This document shows, one piece after another, positions 1 to 7,860 of a stretch of 37,881 bases of DNA (its first letter is position 1; every line of letters begins with the position of its first letter). The notes below the pieces were generated by a model. That model saw only the letters and a list, made by a program, of their open reading frames with translations. It made no database searches and had not been told where the DNA came from. The DNA comes from an uncultured Lachnospiraceae bacterium (lineage in GTDB: Bacteria > Bacillota > Clostridia > Lachnospirales > Lachnospiraceae). Location: positions 1 through 37,881 of the forward strand of contig CATXUX010000034.1 of NCBI GenBank assembly GCA_958402795.1, written 5' to 3'. Position numbers and translations under genes: made by a program.

Positions 1-411
1 AAATCGCTATGCCACAGCCTTGGCAGGCCATCGCGCAGCGATTTTGTTCAATTCCGATTTATCACTCTGTACTTATCATTGTACCACAATTCCGAGAGCG
101 TGGAAACAGGCTGTTTTTTAGGCCGATTTCCCACCTTTCGGATATACGGGACGGGCGGTCATTTAGGTGTAGACTTAGGGTAGTTCATCGATGGACAGCA
201 CCTTGAAAACAGAATGACCGTCCGAAAAGGAATACCCCGGCTGGGGAAGCACCGCAAGGAGCCGTACTTCTGGACACTTTGTCCAGAGGTCACTTCGGGA
301 CAAGTTGTCCCGAAGTGATGGGGAGCGTGCCAACGCCGGAACACGCCGCAGGAATGGGGCAGGAAGCCTTTTCGGGGAGAACGGCAGCGGAAAGCAAAAT
401 GGAGGGAACGC
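1..411. other. Non-coding leader region of the mobile element
   Basis: I find no convincing gene here. Positions 1-8 (AAATCGCT) and 37-44 (AGCGATTT) form an inverted repeat that could be the terminator of a gene to the left of the window. A motif ACCTTGAAAACAGAAT near 199-214 recurs as ACCTTGAAAACTGAAT upstream of the TnpW-like gene. Two strong palindromes at 270-318 are listed separately. Confidence 0.5.
270..318. repeat. Two tandem hairpins, candidate oriT or replication origin
   Basis: Positions 270-286 form CTGGACA-CTT-TGTCCAG, a 7-bp perfect stem. Positions 290-318 form a perfect 14-bp stem: arm TCACTTCGGGACAA at 290-303, one base at 304, and the exact complement at 305-318. Both share a GGACA/TGTCC core. 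Nested hairpins next to mobilization and replication genes are typical of relaxase nick regions or origins, but which of these this is cannot be told from sequence alone. No T-run follows, so a terminator is unlikely. Confidence 0.5.
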
Positions 412-825
412 ATGAAAAATAACCCCTACAAAGATTTGCCGCCGCTGGAACGCAGGCCGGACGGTTCCCTTTACCGCATGACACCAGCGCAGCGGAAACG
501 GGCAAGCGCCCTGATACGCCGGGAGTGCTGTTGCTGTGAGGACGGCAACTGCATTGCCCTTGACGATGGGGACGCCTGCATCTGCCCGCAGACGGTTTCT
601 TTCTCAGTCTGCTGCAAGTGGTTCCGCTGGGCGGTCTTGCCGCTGGACGGGGCATTGGAAGCAGAGATTTTCCGGGATAAGGACTTGAAACGCTGTGCAG
701 TCTGCGGCGGCGTATTCGTCTCCAAATCCAACCGGGCTAAATACTGCCCCGGCTGTGCCGCCAAAGTTCACAGGCGGCAGAAAACAGAAAGTGAACGGAA
801 AAGGAGGTCTTGTGTGGACAGTTAG
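412..825 (+). CDS. Cysteine-rich VLP domain protein
   Basis: This 137-residue protein is a small cargo or accessory protein of Firmicutes mobilizable elements, where it usually lies just upstream of the replication and mobilization genes; its function is unknown. It has about 14 cysteines: a first cluster RRECCCCEDGNC near residues 37-48, then CICPQ and CCKW, and a C-terminal zinc-ribbon-like CAVCGG...YCPGC around residues 94-115 followed by a very basic tail. A nucleic-acid or metal-binding role is an inference. The ATG is preceded by GGAGGG eight bases upstream. The identification rests on the cysteine pattern and the gene order. Confidence 0.75.
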   Translation: MKNNPYKDLPPLERRPDGSLYRMTPAQRKRASALIRRECCCCEDGNCIALDDGDACICPQTVSFSVCCKWFRWAVLPLDGALEAEIFRDKDLKRCAVCGGVFVSKSNRAKYCPGCAAKVHRRQKTESERKRRSCVDS

Positions 826-833
826 GAGTGAAA

Positions 834-903
834 AAAGCCTTGATTTATCAGGCTTTGCAAGCCCCAAACCGGGGCGGGTAGTATAAATTATCGCCCACCC
901 CGG
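834..903 (+). promoter_or_regulatory. Overlapping hairpins upstream of repA-like gene
   Basis: Positions 834-856 form a stem AAAGCC / GGCTTT extended by TGAT / ATCA with one bulged T. Downstream, GCCCC at 861-865 can pair with GGGGC at 871-875. Alternatively CCGGGGCGGG at 869-878 can pair with CCCACCCCGG at 894-903, with one mismatch. The last two stems cannot form together, which resembles an attenuation or antisense-RNA control region. No U-run is present, so plain termination is less likely. Confidence 0.35.
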
Positions 904-936
904 AAAACGGGCTTCTAACCGTCCACAAAACACGCT

Positions 937-1332
937 ATGACAAACACGATTTACATTCATCAGCCGGAACAGGCGTTCAGCTTCACCCGGCTCCCCAATT
1001 TTCTCTTTGAAGCCCCTACATTCCAGCCCCTGTCCAACGAGGCAAAGCTACTGTATGCCTTTATCCTGCGCCGGACAGAGTTATCCCGGAAAAATGGGTG
1101 GGCGGACGAGTATGGGCGGATTTACCTGTATTATCCCATCTGCGAGGTGGTTGACCTGCTCCGCTGTGGGCGGCAGAAAGCGGTGAACACCCTGCGGGAA
1201 CTGCAATACGCCGGGCTGGTGGAGATCCAGAAGCAGGGCTGTGGAAAACCCAACCGCATTTTCCCAAAATCCTATGAAGCGGTTCCAAACACCGACTTCA
1301 AGAAATCCCGTTCTGGTACGCCGGAGGACTGA
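937..1332 (+). CDS. RepA_N-type replication initiator, N-terminal part
   Basis: The 131-residue product matches the N-terminal winged-helix domain of RepA_N-type replication initiators of Gram-positive plasmids and transposons. Visible features are FTRLPNFLFE near residue 17, LSNEAKLLYAFILRR near 32-46, and a helix-turn-helix stretch with GRQKAVNTLRELQYAGLVE near 78-96. Full-length members continue with a variable linker and a C-terminal domain. Here TGA stops occur at 1330 and 1345, after which the same frame stays open to 1491 with linker-like content (KYENRT). It could be a decayed initiator or a naturally short accessory form. No good ribosome binding site is visible at the ATG. Confidence 0.65.
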   Translation: MTNTIYIHQPEQAFSFTRLPNFLFEAPTFQPLSNEAKLLYAFILRRTELSRKNGWADEYGRIYLYYPICEVVDLLRCGRQKAVNTLRELQYAGLVEIQKQGCGKPNRIFPKSYEAVPNTDFKKSRSGTPED

Positions 1333-1515
1333 AAACCGTACCCATGAAGTACGGAAATCACTCCTGAGAAGTACGAAAACCGGACGGTATATAGAAATAC
1401 AAAGATTAAAAAGATTGATTTATATTCTATCCATTCCAATCCTATCCGAGCTAATTTCTGCGGGATTTTCCCTGTGGAAAACCCCGGATAGGAAAGGAAT
1501 GGGGAAAGGAGCAGA

Positions 1516-2460
1516 ATGGCACAACACGCAATTTTGCGTTTTGAGAAGCACAAGGGCAACCCGGCAAGGCCGCTGGAAGCCCATCACGAACGGCAAAAGG
1601 AACAGTACGCCAGCAATCCCGACATTGACACCAGCCGGAGCAAGTACAACTTCCATATCGTTAAGCCGGAGGGCAGGTATAACCACTTTATACAGAACCG
1701 TATTGAACAGGCAGGCTGCCGAACCCGCAAGGACAGTACCCGGTTTGTGGATACGCTGATTACCGCCAGCCCGGAATTTTTTAAGAAGAAGTCCCCAAAG
1801 GAGATACAGGAATTTTTCCAGAGGGCGGCTGATTTCTTAATCGGGCGGGTAGGGAAAGAAAATATCGTGTCGGCGGTGGTACACATGGACGAGAAAACGC
1901 CCCACCTGCATTTGACCTTTGTTCCGCTGACAAAGGACAACCGCCTGTGTGCAAAGGAGATTATCGGCAACCGGGCAAACCTGACGAAGTGGCAGGACGA
2001 TTTTCACGCCTATATGGTGGAGAAATATCCCGACTTGGAGCGTGGGGAGAGCGCCAGCAGGACAGGCCGGAAGCATATCCCCACCCGGCTTTTCAAACAG
2101 GCGGTTTCCCTCTCCAAACAGGCCAGAGCCATTGAAGCCGCCCTTGACGGCATTAACCCGCTGAACGCCGGAAAGAAAAAAGAGGAAGCCCTCTTCATGC
2201 TGAAAAAGTGGTTCCCGCAGATGGAGAACTTCTCCGGGCAGTTGAAAAAGTACAAGGTCACAATCAATGACCTGCTGGCGGAAAATGAAAAGCTGGAAGC
2301 AAGGGCAAAGGCCAGTGAAAAAGGCAAGATGAAAGATACGATGGAACGGGCAAAGCTGAAAAGCGAACTGGACAATTTACAGCGGCTGGTTGACCGTATC
2401 CCGCCGGATATACTGGCGGAACTGAAACGGCAGCAGCGGCACACGGTAAAGGAAAGGTGA
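1516..2460 (+). CDS. MobV-family relaxase (plasmid recombination/mobilization protein)
   Basis: This 314-residue protein would nick the element at its origin of transfer and stay bound to the DNA end, so that a co-resident conjugation system can mobilize it. The N-terminal Mob/Pre domain has an NFHIV motif near residues 45-49 and the metal-binding histidine motif HMDEKTPHLH at residues 123-132. The C-terminal third is a charged, probably coiled-coil region (about residues 240-310). The length is on the short side for the family. The start follows GGAAAGGAGCAGA, a good ribosome binding site. It follows the repA-like gene and precedes the TnpW-like gene, the usual order in these elements. Confidence 0.9.
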   Translation: MAQHAILRFEKHKGNPARPLEAHHERQKEQYASNPDIDTSRSKYNFHIVKPEGRYNHFIQNRIEQAGCRTRKDSTRFVDTLITASPEFFKKKSPKEIQEFFQRAADFLIGRVGKENIVSAVVHMDEKTPHLHLTFVPLTKDNRLCAKEIIGNRANLTKWQDDFHAYMVEKYPDLERGESASRTGRKHIPTRLFKQAVSLSKQARAIEAALDGINPLNAGKKKEEALFMLKKWFPQMENFSGQLKKYKVTINDLLAENEKLEARAKASEKGKMKDTMERAKLKSELDNLQRLVDRIPPDILAELKRQQRHTVKER

Positions 2461-2532
2461 TAGATATAAGCAGAAATTTTCGCCGCCCCTGTGCGGCATT
2501 GTACCTTGAAAACTGAATATGGAGGACACTGG

Positions 2533-2727
2533 ATGGCAAAAAGCGAAAGCGATATTTTTACGCCCCGGACAGGGCAGGTCATACAAGCAGAGAACGGCAC
2601 GCAGTATTTTGTATGTGGGAACAACCGTATAAAAATCTCCGAACACTTCGCCGCAGGCGGGAAGCCCCTCGGTGATCTGATTGTAGATGTGGTGCGGCAT
2701 ACCGCAGAAAAAGCCGCTTCAACCTGA
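2533..2727 (+). CDS. TnpW-like transposon-encoded small protein
   Basis: A 64-residue protein. The start chosen is the ATG at 2533, which has GGAGG nine bases upstream; an in-frame ATG at 2491 has no such site. The middle part (YFVCGNNRIKISEHFAAGGKPLGDLIVDVVRH) resembles the small TnpW family found beside TnpX recombinases in Tn4451-like elements: a beta segment followed by a short helix. Its function is unknown. Just upstream (about 2500-2516) lies ACCTTGAAAACTGAAT, also present near 199. The call rests on position and weak motif similarity. Confidence 0.6.
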   Translation: MAKSESDIFTPRTGQVIQAENGTQYFVCGNNRIKISEHFAAGGKPLGDLIVDVVRHTAEKAAST

Positions 2728-2737
2728 TAGCCCATCA

Positions 2738-2798
2738 TTGATAACACGCCCACGCTTATGATATAATTGCCATAGAGCAAAAGTATTGTAAGCGTGGG
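2738..2798 (+). promoter_or_regulatory. Promoter of tnpX-like gene inside an inverted repeat
   Basis: A promoter TTGATA (2738-2743), an 18-bp spacer and TATAAT (2762-2767) lies 60 bp upstream of the recombinase start. The inverted repeat CCCACGCTTA (2749-2758) and TAAGCGTGGG (2789-2798) surrounds the -10 box. This would suit repression by a bound protein or folding of the leader RNA; which one is not shown by the sequence. Confidence 0.6.
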
Positions 2799-2827
2799 TT
2801 GTTTCTTTAGAAGGAGGATTTTTAACG

Positions 2828-4450
2828 GTGAAACAACCTTACAATACTACGATTTACAACACGGCGCTTTATATGAGATTGAGCCGGGACGATGAAAACT
2901 ATGGTGACAGCGTAAGCATTGAAACACAGCGGACAATCCTGCAACAGTACGCAAAGGAACAGGGACTTCATGTAGTCGGTGAGTATGTGGACGATGGCTG
3001 GTCGGGGACGAACTTTGAACGCCCGGATTTTCAGCGCATGATGGACGATGTGGAAGCCGGAAAAGTAAACTGCATTGTCACGAAAGACCTTTCCCGTTTC
3101 GGGCGGGAACATGTGATGATGGACTACTATCTGGAATTTCTGTTCCCGGAAAAACGGGTGCGCTACATCGCCGTTGCGGAGAATGAGGACACAGAGAAAG
3201 GGCTTTCCGATTTTGTCCCGTTCAAAAACCTGTTCAATGAATGGTTTGCGAAAGATACAAGCCGCAAGGTAAAGGCCGCTTTCAAAGCAAAGTTTGCCAC
3301 AGGACAGCGTATCGGCGCTTATGCTCCCATCGGGTACAGGAAACACCCGGAAATCAAAAACAAGCTGATAATCGACGAGGAAACCCGCTGGATAGTGGAG
3401 AAGATTTTTGACCTCGCCATTCATGGCAGAGGGGCGGCCAGTATCACAAGAATACTGATTGCGGAAAAGGTTCCCACGCCGGGATTTATCAACTTCCAGC
3501 GTGACGGGACTTTCGCAAACATCTATGCGGGTGCGCCAGAGGAAAAAAGCTACGCATGGACGATAGCGCAGGTCAAGAGCATTATGAAAGACGAAACCTA
3601 TATCGGCCATACCATCCACTACCGGGAAACAAACATTTCCTTTAAGAACAAGCGGAGGATACGCAAGCCCCAAAGTGAATGGGTGCGGGTGGAGAACACG
3701 CAGGAGCCGATTATCAGCGAACAGGTTTTCCGGCAGGTACAGGAGCAGATAGCAAACCGCCGCAGAAAATGCAAGGACGGTACAACACAGATTTTTTCCG
3801 GATTGGTAAAATGTTCGGATTGCGGCTGGTCGTTGTCCTATGGGGAGAACAGGCAGAACAGCAAGCCTTACGGCCATTATCATTGTAGCAAGTACGGACA
3901 GGGCACACGCCAATGCTCCATGCACTATATCCGCTATGATGTGCTTTACGCCTATGTCCTCTCCCGTCTGCAATACTGGTCGGGGCTGGTACAGCACGAT
4001 GAAGAACAGCTTTTGAAACGGCTGCTGAACGCCAATGACAAAGGACAGGCCGCCGCAAGAAAAAAACAGGCCGCTGAACTGAAAAAAGCGGAGAAGCGGA
4101 AAGCAGAGGTCGATACCCTGTTTGCCCGGATGTATGAGGACTGGGCGACGGGGCGTATCACGGAATACAACTTCAATATGCTGTCCGGGAAGTACCAAAG
4201 CGAACAGGCGGAACTGGAAGAAAAGATTGAACAGCTTCAATCTGTCATTGCCGCTGAAAGCCAGAGCGCCGCAGACGCAGAAAAATGGATTGCCTTGATG
4301 AAAGAGTGCGTCAATCCCACGGAACTCACCGCCGAACTCTTGAACACGCTGATTGAAAAAATCCTTGTCCATGAGGCGGTCAAGAACGAGGACGGGAGCC
4401 GGGAACAGGAGGTAGAAATCTTCTACCGCTTCATCGGCAAAATTGATTGA
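2828..4450 (+). CDS. TnpX-like large serine recombinase
   Basis: This 540-residue enzyme would excise and insert the element through a covalent serine-DNA link, with a circular intermediate. The resolvase domain occupies residues 1 to about 155, with the nucleophile Ser19 in YMRLSRDDE and the conserved DLSRFGRE motif near residue 90. A recombinase domain follows (about 165-290). A zinc ribbon comes next (CSDCGWS...CSKYGQGTRQC, about 335-375), then a C-terminal coiled coil rich in Lys, Glu and Ala (about 400-490). The start is GTG at 2828, preceded by AAGGAGG ten bases upstream. It is the last gene of the element, and its stop lies only about 20 bp from the inferred right end, as is usual for Tn4451-like elements. 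Confidence 0.93.
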   Translation: MKQPYNTTIYNTALYMRLSRDDENYGDSVSIETQRTILQQYAKEQGLHVVGEYVDDGWSGTNFERPDFQRMMDDVEAGKVNCIVTKDLSRFGREHVMMDYYLEFLFPEKRVRYIAVAENEDTEKGLSDFVPFKNLFNEWFAKDTSRKVKAAFKAKFATGQRIGAYAPIGYRKHPEIKNKLIIDEETRWIVEKIFDLAIHGRGAASITRILIAEKVPTPGFINFQRDGTFANIYAGAPEEKSYAWTIAQVKSIMKDETYIGHTIHYRETNISFKNKRRIRKPQSEWVRVENTQEPIISEQVFRQVQEQIANRRRKCKDGTTQIFSGLVKCSDCGWSLSYGENRQNSKPYGHYHCSKYGQGTRQCSMHYIRYDVLYAYVLSRLQYWSGLVQHDEEQLLKRLLNANDKGQAAARKKQAAELKKAEKRKAEVDTLFARMYEDWATGRITEYNFNMLSGKYQSEQAELEEKIEQLQSVIAAESQSAADAEKWIALMKECVNPTELTAELLNTLIEKILVHEAVKNEDGSREQEVEIFYRFIGKID

Positions 4451-4472
4451 ACGACACCAATATCTTTAACTA

Positions 4473-5108
4473 TGGGAAACCGGCGTGAGCATCCCTGACA
4501 CGGCTCTGCTGATCCCGCTGGCTGATCTATTAGGCGTCTCTGTCACAGAACTTTTATTATGTGAAAGGACAGCGCAGCGTGACGTATTGGAAACCGATCA
4601 GGTAGAAGACATCGTCAAAACTGCCATTACATATTCCGGGCAGGAAGATAAAAGGGCGTACCAGATAAAAGACCAATGGATCGTGTTCTATGTACTGTGT
4701 CTTTTTGCAGGCTGTACCGGTACATTTCTGAACTATATCACAGAACAGCCATGTATCGAAATGCTCATGATCGCGATTCTTCTCTGCGCAGTATTCGGAG
4801 GATATTTCTGCGGCTTTGTAAAAATAAAGCTACCGCCATTTTATGATGAAAATAGCATCAGTCTCTATTATGACGGTCCGCTTCGCATGAATATCCCCGG
4901 AGTAAGGCTGAACAACCGTAACTGGCCGCATATTGTGAAAACGGCACGCATATGGTGTGGGGTATCCATGTTAATTCTTCCGGTTCTCAATGCCGCAGGC
5001 AGCTTCCTGTTGAAAGGCTGGGATACTACCGGAAACTATATATTATTGATCCTTTTCTTCTGCTTCCTTTTTGTACCGATATATGTAGCTGGGAAAAAAT
5101 ATGAATAG
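4473..5108 (+). pseudogene. 3' part of an XRE-family membrane-linked regulator, split by the transposon
   Basis: The frame reads WETGVSIPDTALLIPLADLL from the TGG at 4473. That is the end of an HTH_XRE domain, in which KWE...PD..LL..LA..LGVS is the conserved tail, followed by VTELLLCER. The rest contains about four hydrophobic segments (around IVFYVLCLFAGC, MLMIAILLCAVFGG, MLILPVLNAAG and ILLILFFCFLFVP), typical of XRE regulators with a membrane C-terminal domain. The helix-turn-helix itself is missing, and the frame is closed by TAA at 4467, within the element side. A GTG at 4485 could start a truncated protein, but no ribosome binding site is seen. I infer that the insertion separated the DNA-binding half, which should lie left of the window. 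Confidence 0.75.
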
Positions 5109-5117
5109 TGCTTCGAA

Positions 5118-5163
5118 GACAAATTAAGAAGAGCCGCCCATGGGCGGCTCTTCTTAATTTGTC
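5118..5163. terminator. Perfect bidirectional terminator palindrome
   Basis: A perfect palindrome with 23-bp arms and no loop bases. The GC core GAGCCGCCCA/TGGGCGGCTC lies at 5131-5150, flanked by AAATTAAGAA and its complement, so both strands end in an AT-rich run. It sits between convergent genes, and the stop codon of the minus-strand Fur-like gene (5154-5156) lies inside the stem. Confidence 0.85.
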
Positions 5164-5600
5164 TCCAGCAGAGAGATACTTTTCACATTCCTGACTTTCT
5201 GGTCTTCCACATACCCGCAGGCTTTCAGTCCGGCGAGCAGCACGGTATTCATCGTCTCTTTTGTCAGATGTTGTTCCGTGTTATCATCCAGCTCGATCAG
5301 GAAATAATCTTTCTCACCCGGTTCGCAGGCAAGTTTATAGATGCCTCTTCTGCTGATGGCGCCGACAGATTCCAGCGTATTGACCATGCGATAGACGGTC
5401 GCCCTGCCAATCCCCGGATCCTGCCGGGACGCCTTATAATAGATTTCTTTACAACTGGTGCAGTCCTCGGCCAGTATAATATCCACAAGCATCTGCCGCT
5501 GTCTGGTGATACGGCATCCCTGCTCTTTCAGCTTTCGAAGGACTGTCTCCTTTTTCATCTGAGTTCTCTGGTAATTCTCTGCTGCACCGGCTCTACTCAT
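5154..5600 (-). CDS. Fur-family-like regulator without the usual metal ligands
   Basis: This 148-residue protein has the winged-helix DNA-binding half of the Fur family: CRITRQRQMLVDIIL near residues 28-42 and GRATVYRMVNTLESVGAISR near 65-84. The C-terminal half does not show the family's HHxHxxC, CxxC or histidine-rich metal sites; only a single His (EQHLT) is seen. The start ATG at 5600 overlaps the feoB stop by four bases (ATGA) and has AGGAG upstream, so it is translationally coupled to feoB. It probably senses something related to iron status or acts with a partner, but this is inferred. The stop lies in the terminator palindrome. Confidence 0.8.
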   Translation of the reverse strand: MSRAGAAENYQRTQMKKETVLRKLKEQGCRITRQRQMLVDIILAEDCTSCKEIYYKASRQDPGIGRATVYRMVNTLESVGAISRRGIYKLACEPGEKDYFLIELDDNTEQHLTKETMNTVLLAGLKACGYVEDQKVRNVKSISLLETN

Positions 5601-7786
5601 CTTGCTCCTGCCATTTCCTTTCCTTTCACCGTTCCACTGCGCTTTGCCGGTCTGAACAACAGATAGAGCAGACCTGCAAGAAGTACAAGTGCAACAACTG
5701 TTCCGATTCCGAATCCGCCGCCTGTAGCTACGGTTCCAAGCTGATAAATGATCAGCGCCACGACATATGCCAGTCCGCACTGATATCCGATCGCGAACCA
5801 GAACCACTTCGCATTATTCATCTCACGCTTGATCGCGCCCATTGCCGCAAAGCACGGTGCACACAGCAGGTTGAATACAAGGAAACCATATGCAGCGACC
5901 GGAGTCAGGCTCTGGGAGAGCATTCCCCAGATCTCAGCGCCGTCTTCTGCTACTTCTGCGAAACCAAACAGCATACCAAACGTTGCTACCACATTTTCTT
6001 TTGCGATCAGACCGGTAACGGCCGCAACCGCCATCTTCCAGCCATTTCCGTTCAGCGTCCATCCGAGCGGTGCAAAGATCCATGCGATCAGATTTCCGAG
6101 TTTCGCAAGGATGCACTCTGCCTGTGCTGTCTCCAGCGCAGCGCCTTCCAGACCGTCAAAGCTGAGCATTCCAAATCCGCTTTCTGTCCAGCCAAAATTC
6201 ATGAGGAACCACAGTACGATCGTGGACAGAAGAATGATCGTTCCTGCTTTTTTAATGAAGGACCATGCACGCTCCCATACACTGCGGAGCACATTTCCTA
6301 CCGTTGGCCAGCGGTAAGCCGGAAGCTCCATAACGAACGGTGCCGGATCTCCCTCAAACATCTTCGTCTTCTTCAGAATAATACCGGAGCAGATGACTGC
6401 CGCAATACCAATGATATAAGAAGACCATGCAACCCATCCTGAATTATCAAAGAATGCACCTGCGATCAATGCAATGATCGGCATCTTGGCGCCGCATGGG
6501 ATAAATGTCGTTGTCATAACCGTCATACGCCGGTCGCGTTCATTTTCAATCGTCCGGCAGGACATCACGCCCGGAACCCCACAGCCTGAGCTGATCAGCA
6601 TCGGGATAAAGGACTTTCCGGAAAGACCGAATTTGCGGAAGATACGGTCCATGATAAATGCAACACGGGACATATATCCGCAGGACTCCAGAAATGCAAG
6701 GAATAAAAACAGTACCAGCATCTGAGGCACGAAACCAAGCACGGCTCCCACACCGGAGATGATACCGTCAACGATCAGTCCCGTCAGCCAGTCTGCGCAG
6801 CCGATACTCTCCATCAGGCTCTGTGCGCCCGGTACGATCCATTCGCCAAAAAGCACGTCGTTTGTCCAGTCTGTTACAAATGCGCCCACTGTGGTCACAG
6901 ATACATAGTATACGAGCCACATTACAAGTGCAAAAATCGGAAGCGCTGCCCACCGGTTTGTCACAACCCGGTCGATCTTATCGGAAATCGTAAGCTCACC
7001 TTTCTTTGCCGTCTTGGAGATACATTCTCCGATGATGGACGAAATAAATACATACCGTTCATTCGTGATGATGCTTTCGGTATCGTCATCATATGCCTTC
7101 TCCAGCTTCTCAATCTCAGAGGATACATCTACCTTACGGCTCATCTTCTCCTCGATCCGGTTATCCTTCTCCAGCAGTTTGATCGCGAAGAATCTGGACT
7201 CCGCCTCCGGGACAACTCCGGTCAGGCTGTTCTCTACCCATGCAATGCTGTCTTCAAGATCCTTTGAAAATGTAATTGCCGGAGTTGCAGCCGTCTTTTT
7301 CTGTGCCAGCTTTACTGCAAGATCCGCCGCCTTGCTGATACCGGTTCCTTTCAACGCCGAGATCGCCACGACCTGACAGCCAAGTTTTTTCGCCAGTTTG
7401 TCAATATGTATCTGATCGCCGTTCTTCTCTACAACGTCCATCATATTTACTGCCAGCACGACCGGAATACCAAGTTCCATAAGCTGTGTGGACAGATACA
7501 GATTTCGCTCGATATTCGTACCGTCAACGATATTGATGATCGCGTCCGGATGCTCCTCGATCAGATAATTTCTCGCAACAACCTCTTCCAGTGTATACGG
7601 TGACAAAGAATAAATACCCGGCAGGTCTGTGATGACCACATCTTTGTGTCTCTTTAATTTACCCTCTTTTTTTTCTACAGTTACCCCCGGCCAGTTTCCG
7701 ACATACTGATTGGATCCGGTCAGCGCATTGAACAACGTTGTCTTTCCGCTGTTCGGGTTTCCTGCAAGCGCAATTTTTACTGACAT
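5597..7786 (-). CDS. feoB: Ferrous iron transport protein B
   Basis: FeoB (729 residues) is the inner-membrane Fe(II) uptake protein. Its N-terminal G domain shows GNPNSGKTT at residues 9-17, DLPG at 54-57 and NMMD at 114-117, followed by a helical spacer. The membrane domain carries two Gate motifs; GCGVPGVMSCRTIENERDRRMTVMTTTFIPCGAKMP is visible in part near the middle, with cysteines in the membrane core. The start ATG at 7786 has GGAAGGAG upstream. It lies in the order DUF2325, FeoA, FeoA, FeoB, Fur-like. A separate promoter-like site with an operator copy lies in the 74-bp gap before it. Confidence 0.97.
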   Translation of the reverse strand: MSVKIALAGNPNSGKTTLFNALTGSNQYVGNWPGVTVEKKEGKLKRHKDVVITDLPGIYSLSPYTLEEVVARNYLIEEHPDAIINIVDGTNIERNLYLSTQLMELGIPVVLAVNMMDVVEKNGDQIHIDKLAKKLGCQVVAISALKGTGISKAADLAVKLAQKKTAATPAITFSKDLEDSIAWVENSLTGVVPEAESRFFAIKLLEKDNRIEEKMSRKVDVSSEIEKLEKAYDDDTESIITNERYVFISSIIGECISKTAKKGELTISDKIDRVVTNRWAALPIFALVMWLVYYVSVTTVGAFVTDWTNDVLFGEWIVPGAQSLMESIGCADWLTGLIVDGIISGVGAVLGFVPQMLVLFLFLAFLESCGYMSRVAFIMDRIFRKFGLSGKSFIPMLISSGCGVPGVMSCRTIENERDRRMTVMTTTFIPCGAKMPIIALIAGAFFDNSGWVAWSSYIIGIAAVICSGIILKKTKMFEGDPAPFVMELPAYRWPTVGNVLRSVWERAWSFIKKAGTIILLSTIVLWFLMNFGWTESGFGMLSFDGLEGAALETAQAECILAKLGNLIAWIFAPLGWTLNGNGWKMAVAAVTGLIAKENVVATFGMLFGFAEVAEDGAEIWGMLSQSLTPVAAYGFLVFNLLCAPCFAAMGAIKREMNNAKWFWFAIGYQCGLAYVVALIIYQLGTVATGGGFGIGTVVALVLLAGLLYLLFRPAKRSGTVKGKEMAGAR

Positions 7787-7826
7787 AATGTTCTCCTTCC
7801 TTATTCGGGTTTCCTTTTACTCATTT

Positions 7827-7854
7827 TTATTAGCATGAGCTAACTCGCTTTCAA
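7827..7854 (-). promoter_or_regulatory. Candidate feoB promoter with operator copy 3
   Basis: Read on the minus strand: TTGAAA (7854-7849), a 16-bp spacer and TAATAA (7832-7827). The spacer contains TTAGC-N4-GCTAA; on the plus strand it is TTAGCATGAGCTAACTC at 7830-7846. That matches 15 of 17 bases of the palindrome upstream of the DUF2325 gene. Whether the promoter is active is not known. Confidence 0.5.
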
Positions 7855-7860
7855 AAAAAA

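Larger units (their letters stand above)
1..4475. mobile_element. Right part of a TnpX-type mobilizable transposon
   Basis: The block combines a cysteine-rich VLP protein, a RepA_N-type initiator, a MobV relaxase, a TnpW-like protein and a large serine recombinase, all on the plus strand. This set is typical of Tn4451-like mobilizable elements of Clostridia. Base use is richer in CCG/GGC codons than the chromosomal genes to the right. The right boundary is placed near 4470-4477 because a chromosomal reading frame, the C-terminal part of an XRE regulator, resumes at the TGG at 4473. The left boundary and any cargo lie before position 1. The exact end is inferred; TnpX-type enzymes recombine at GA dinucleotides, and a GA lies at 4476-4477. 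Confidence 0.78.

Noticed and set aside
2822..4372. A long open frame on the strand opposite the serine recombinase gene
   Set aside because: It lies wholly over the recombinase gene, has no family motif, no good ribosome binding site and an unlikely composition; it reflects the codon use of the real gene.
5118..5163. The large palindrome as a transposon end or operator
   Set aside because: It has a GC core with AT flanks and lies between convergent stop codons, as for a bidirectional terminator; the element's genes end about 670 bp before it.
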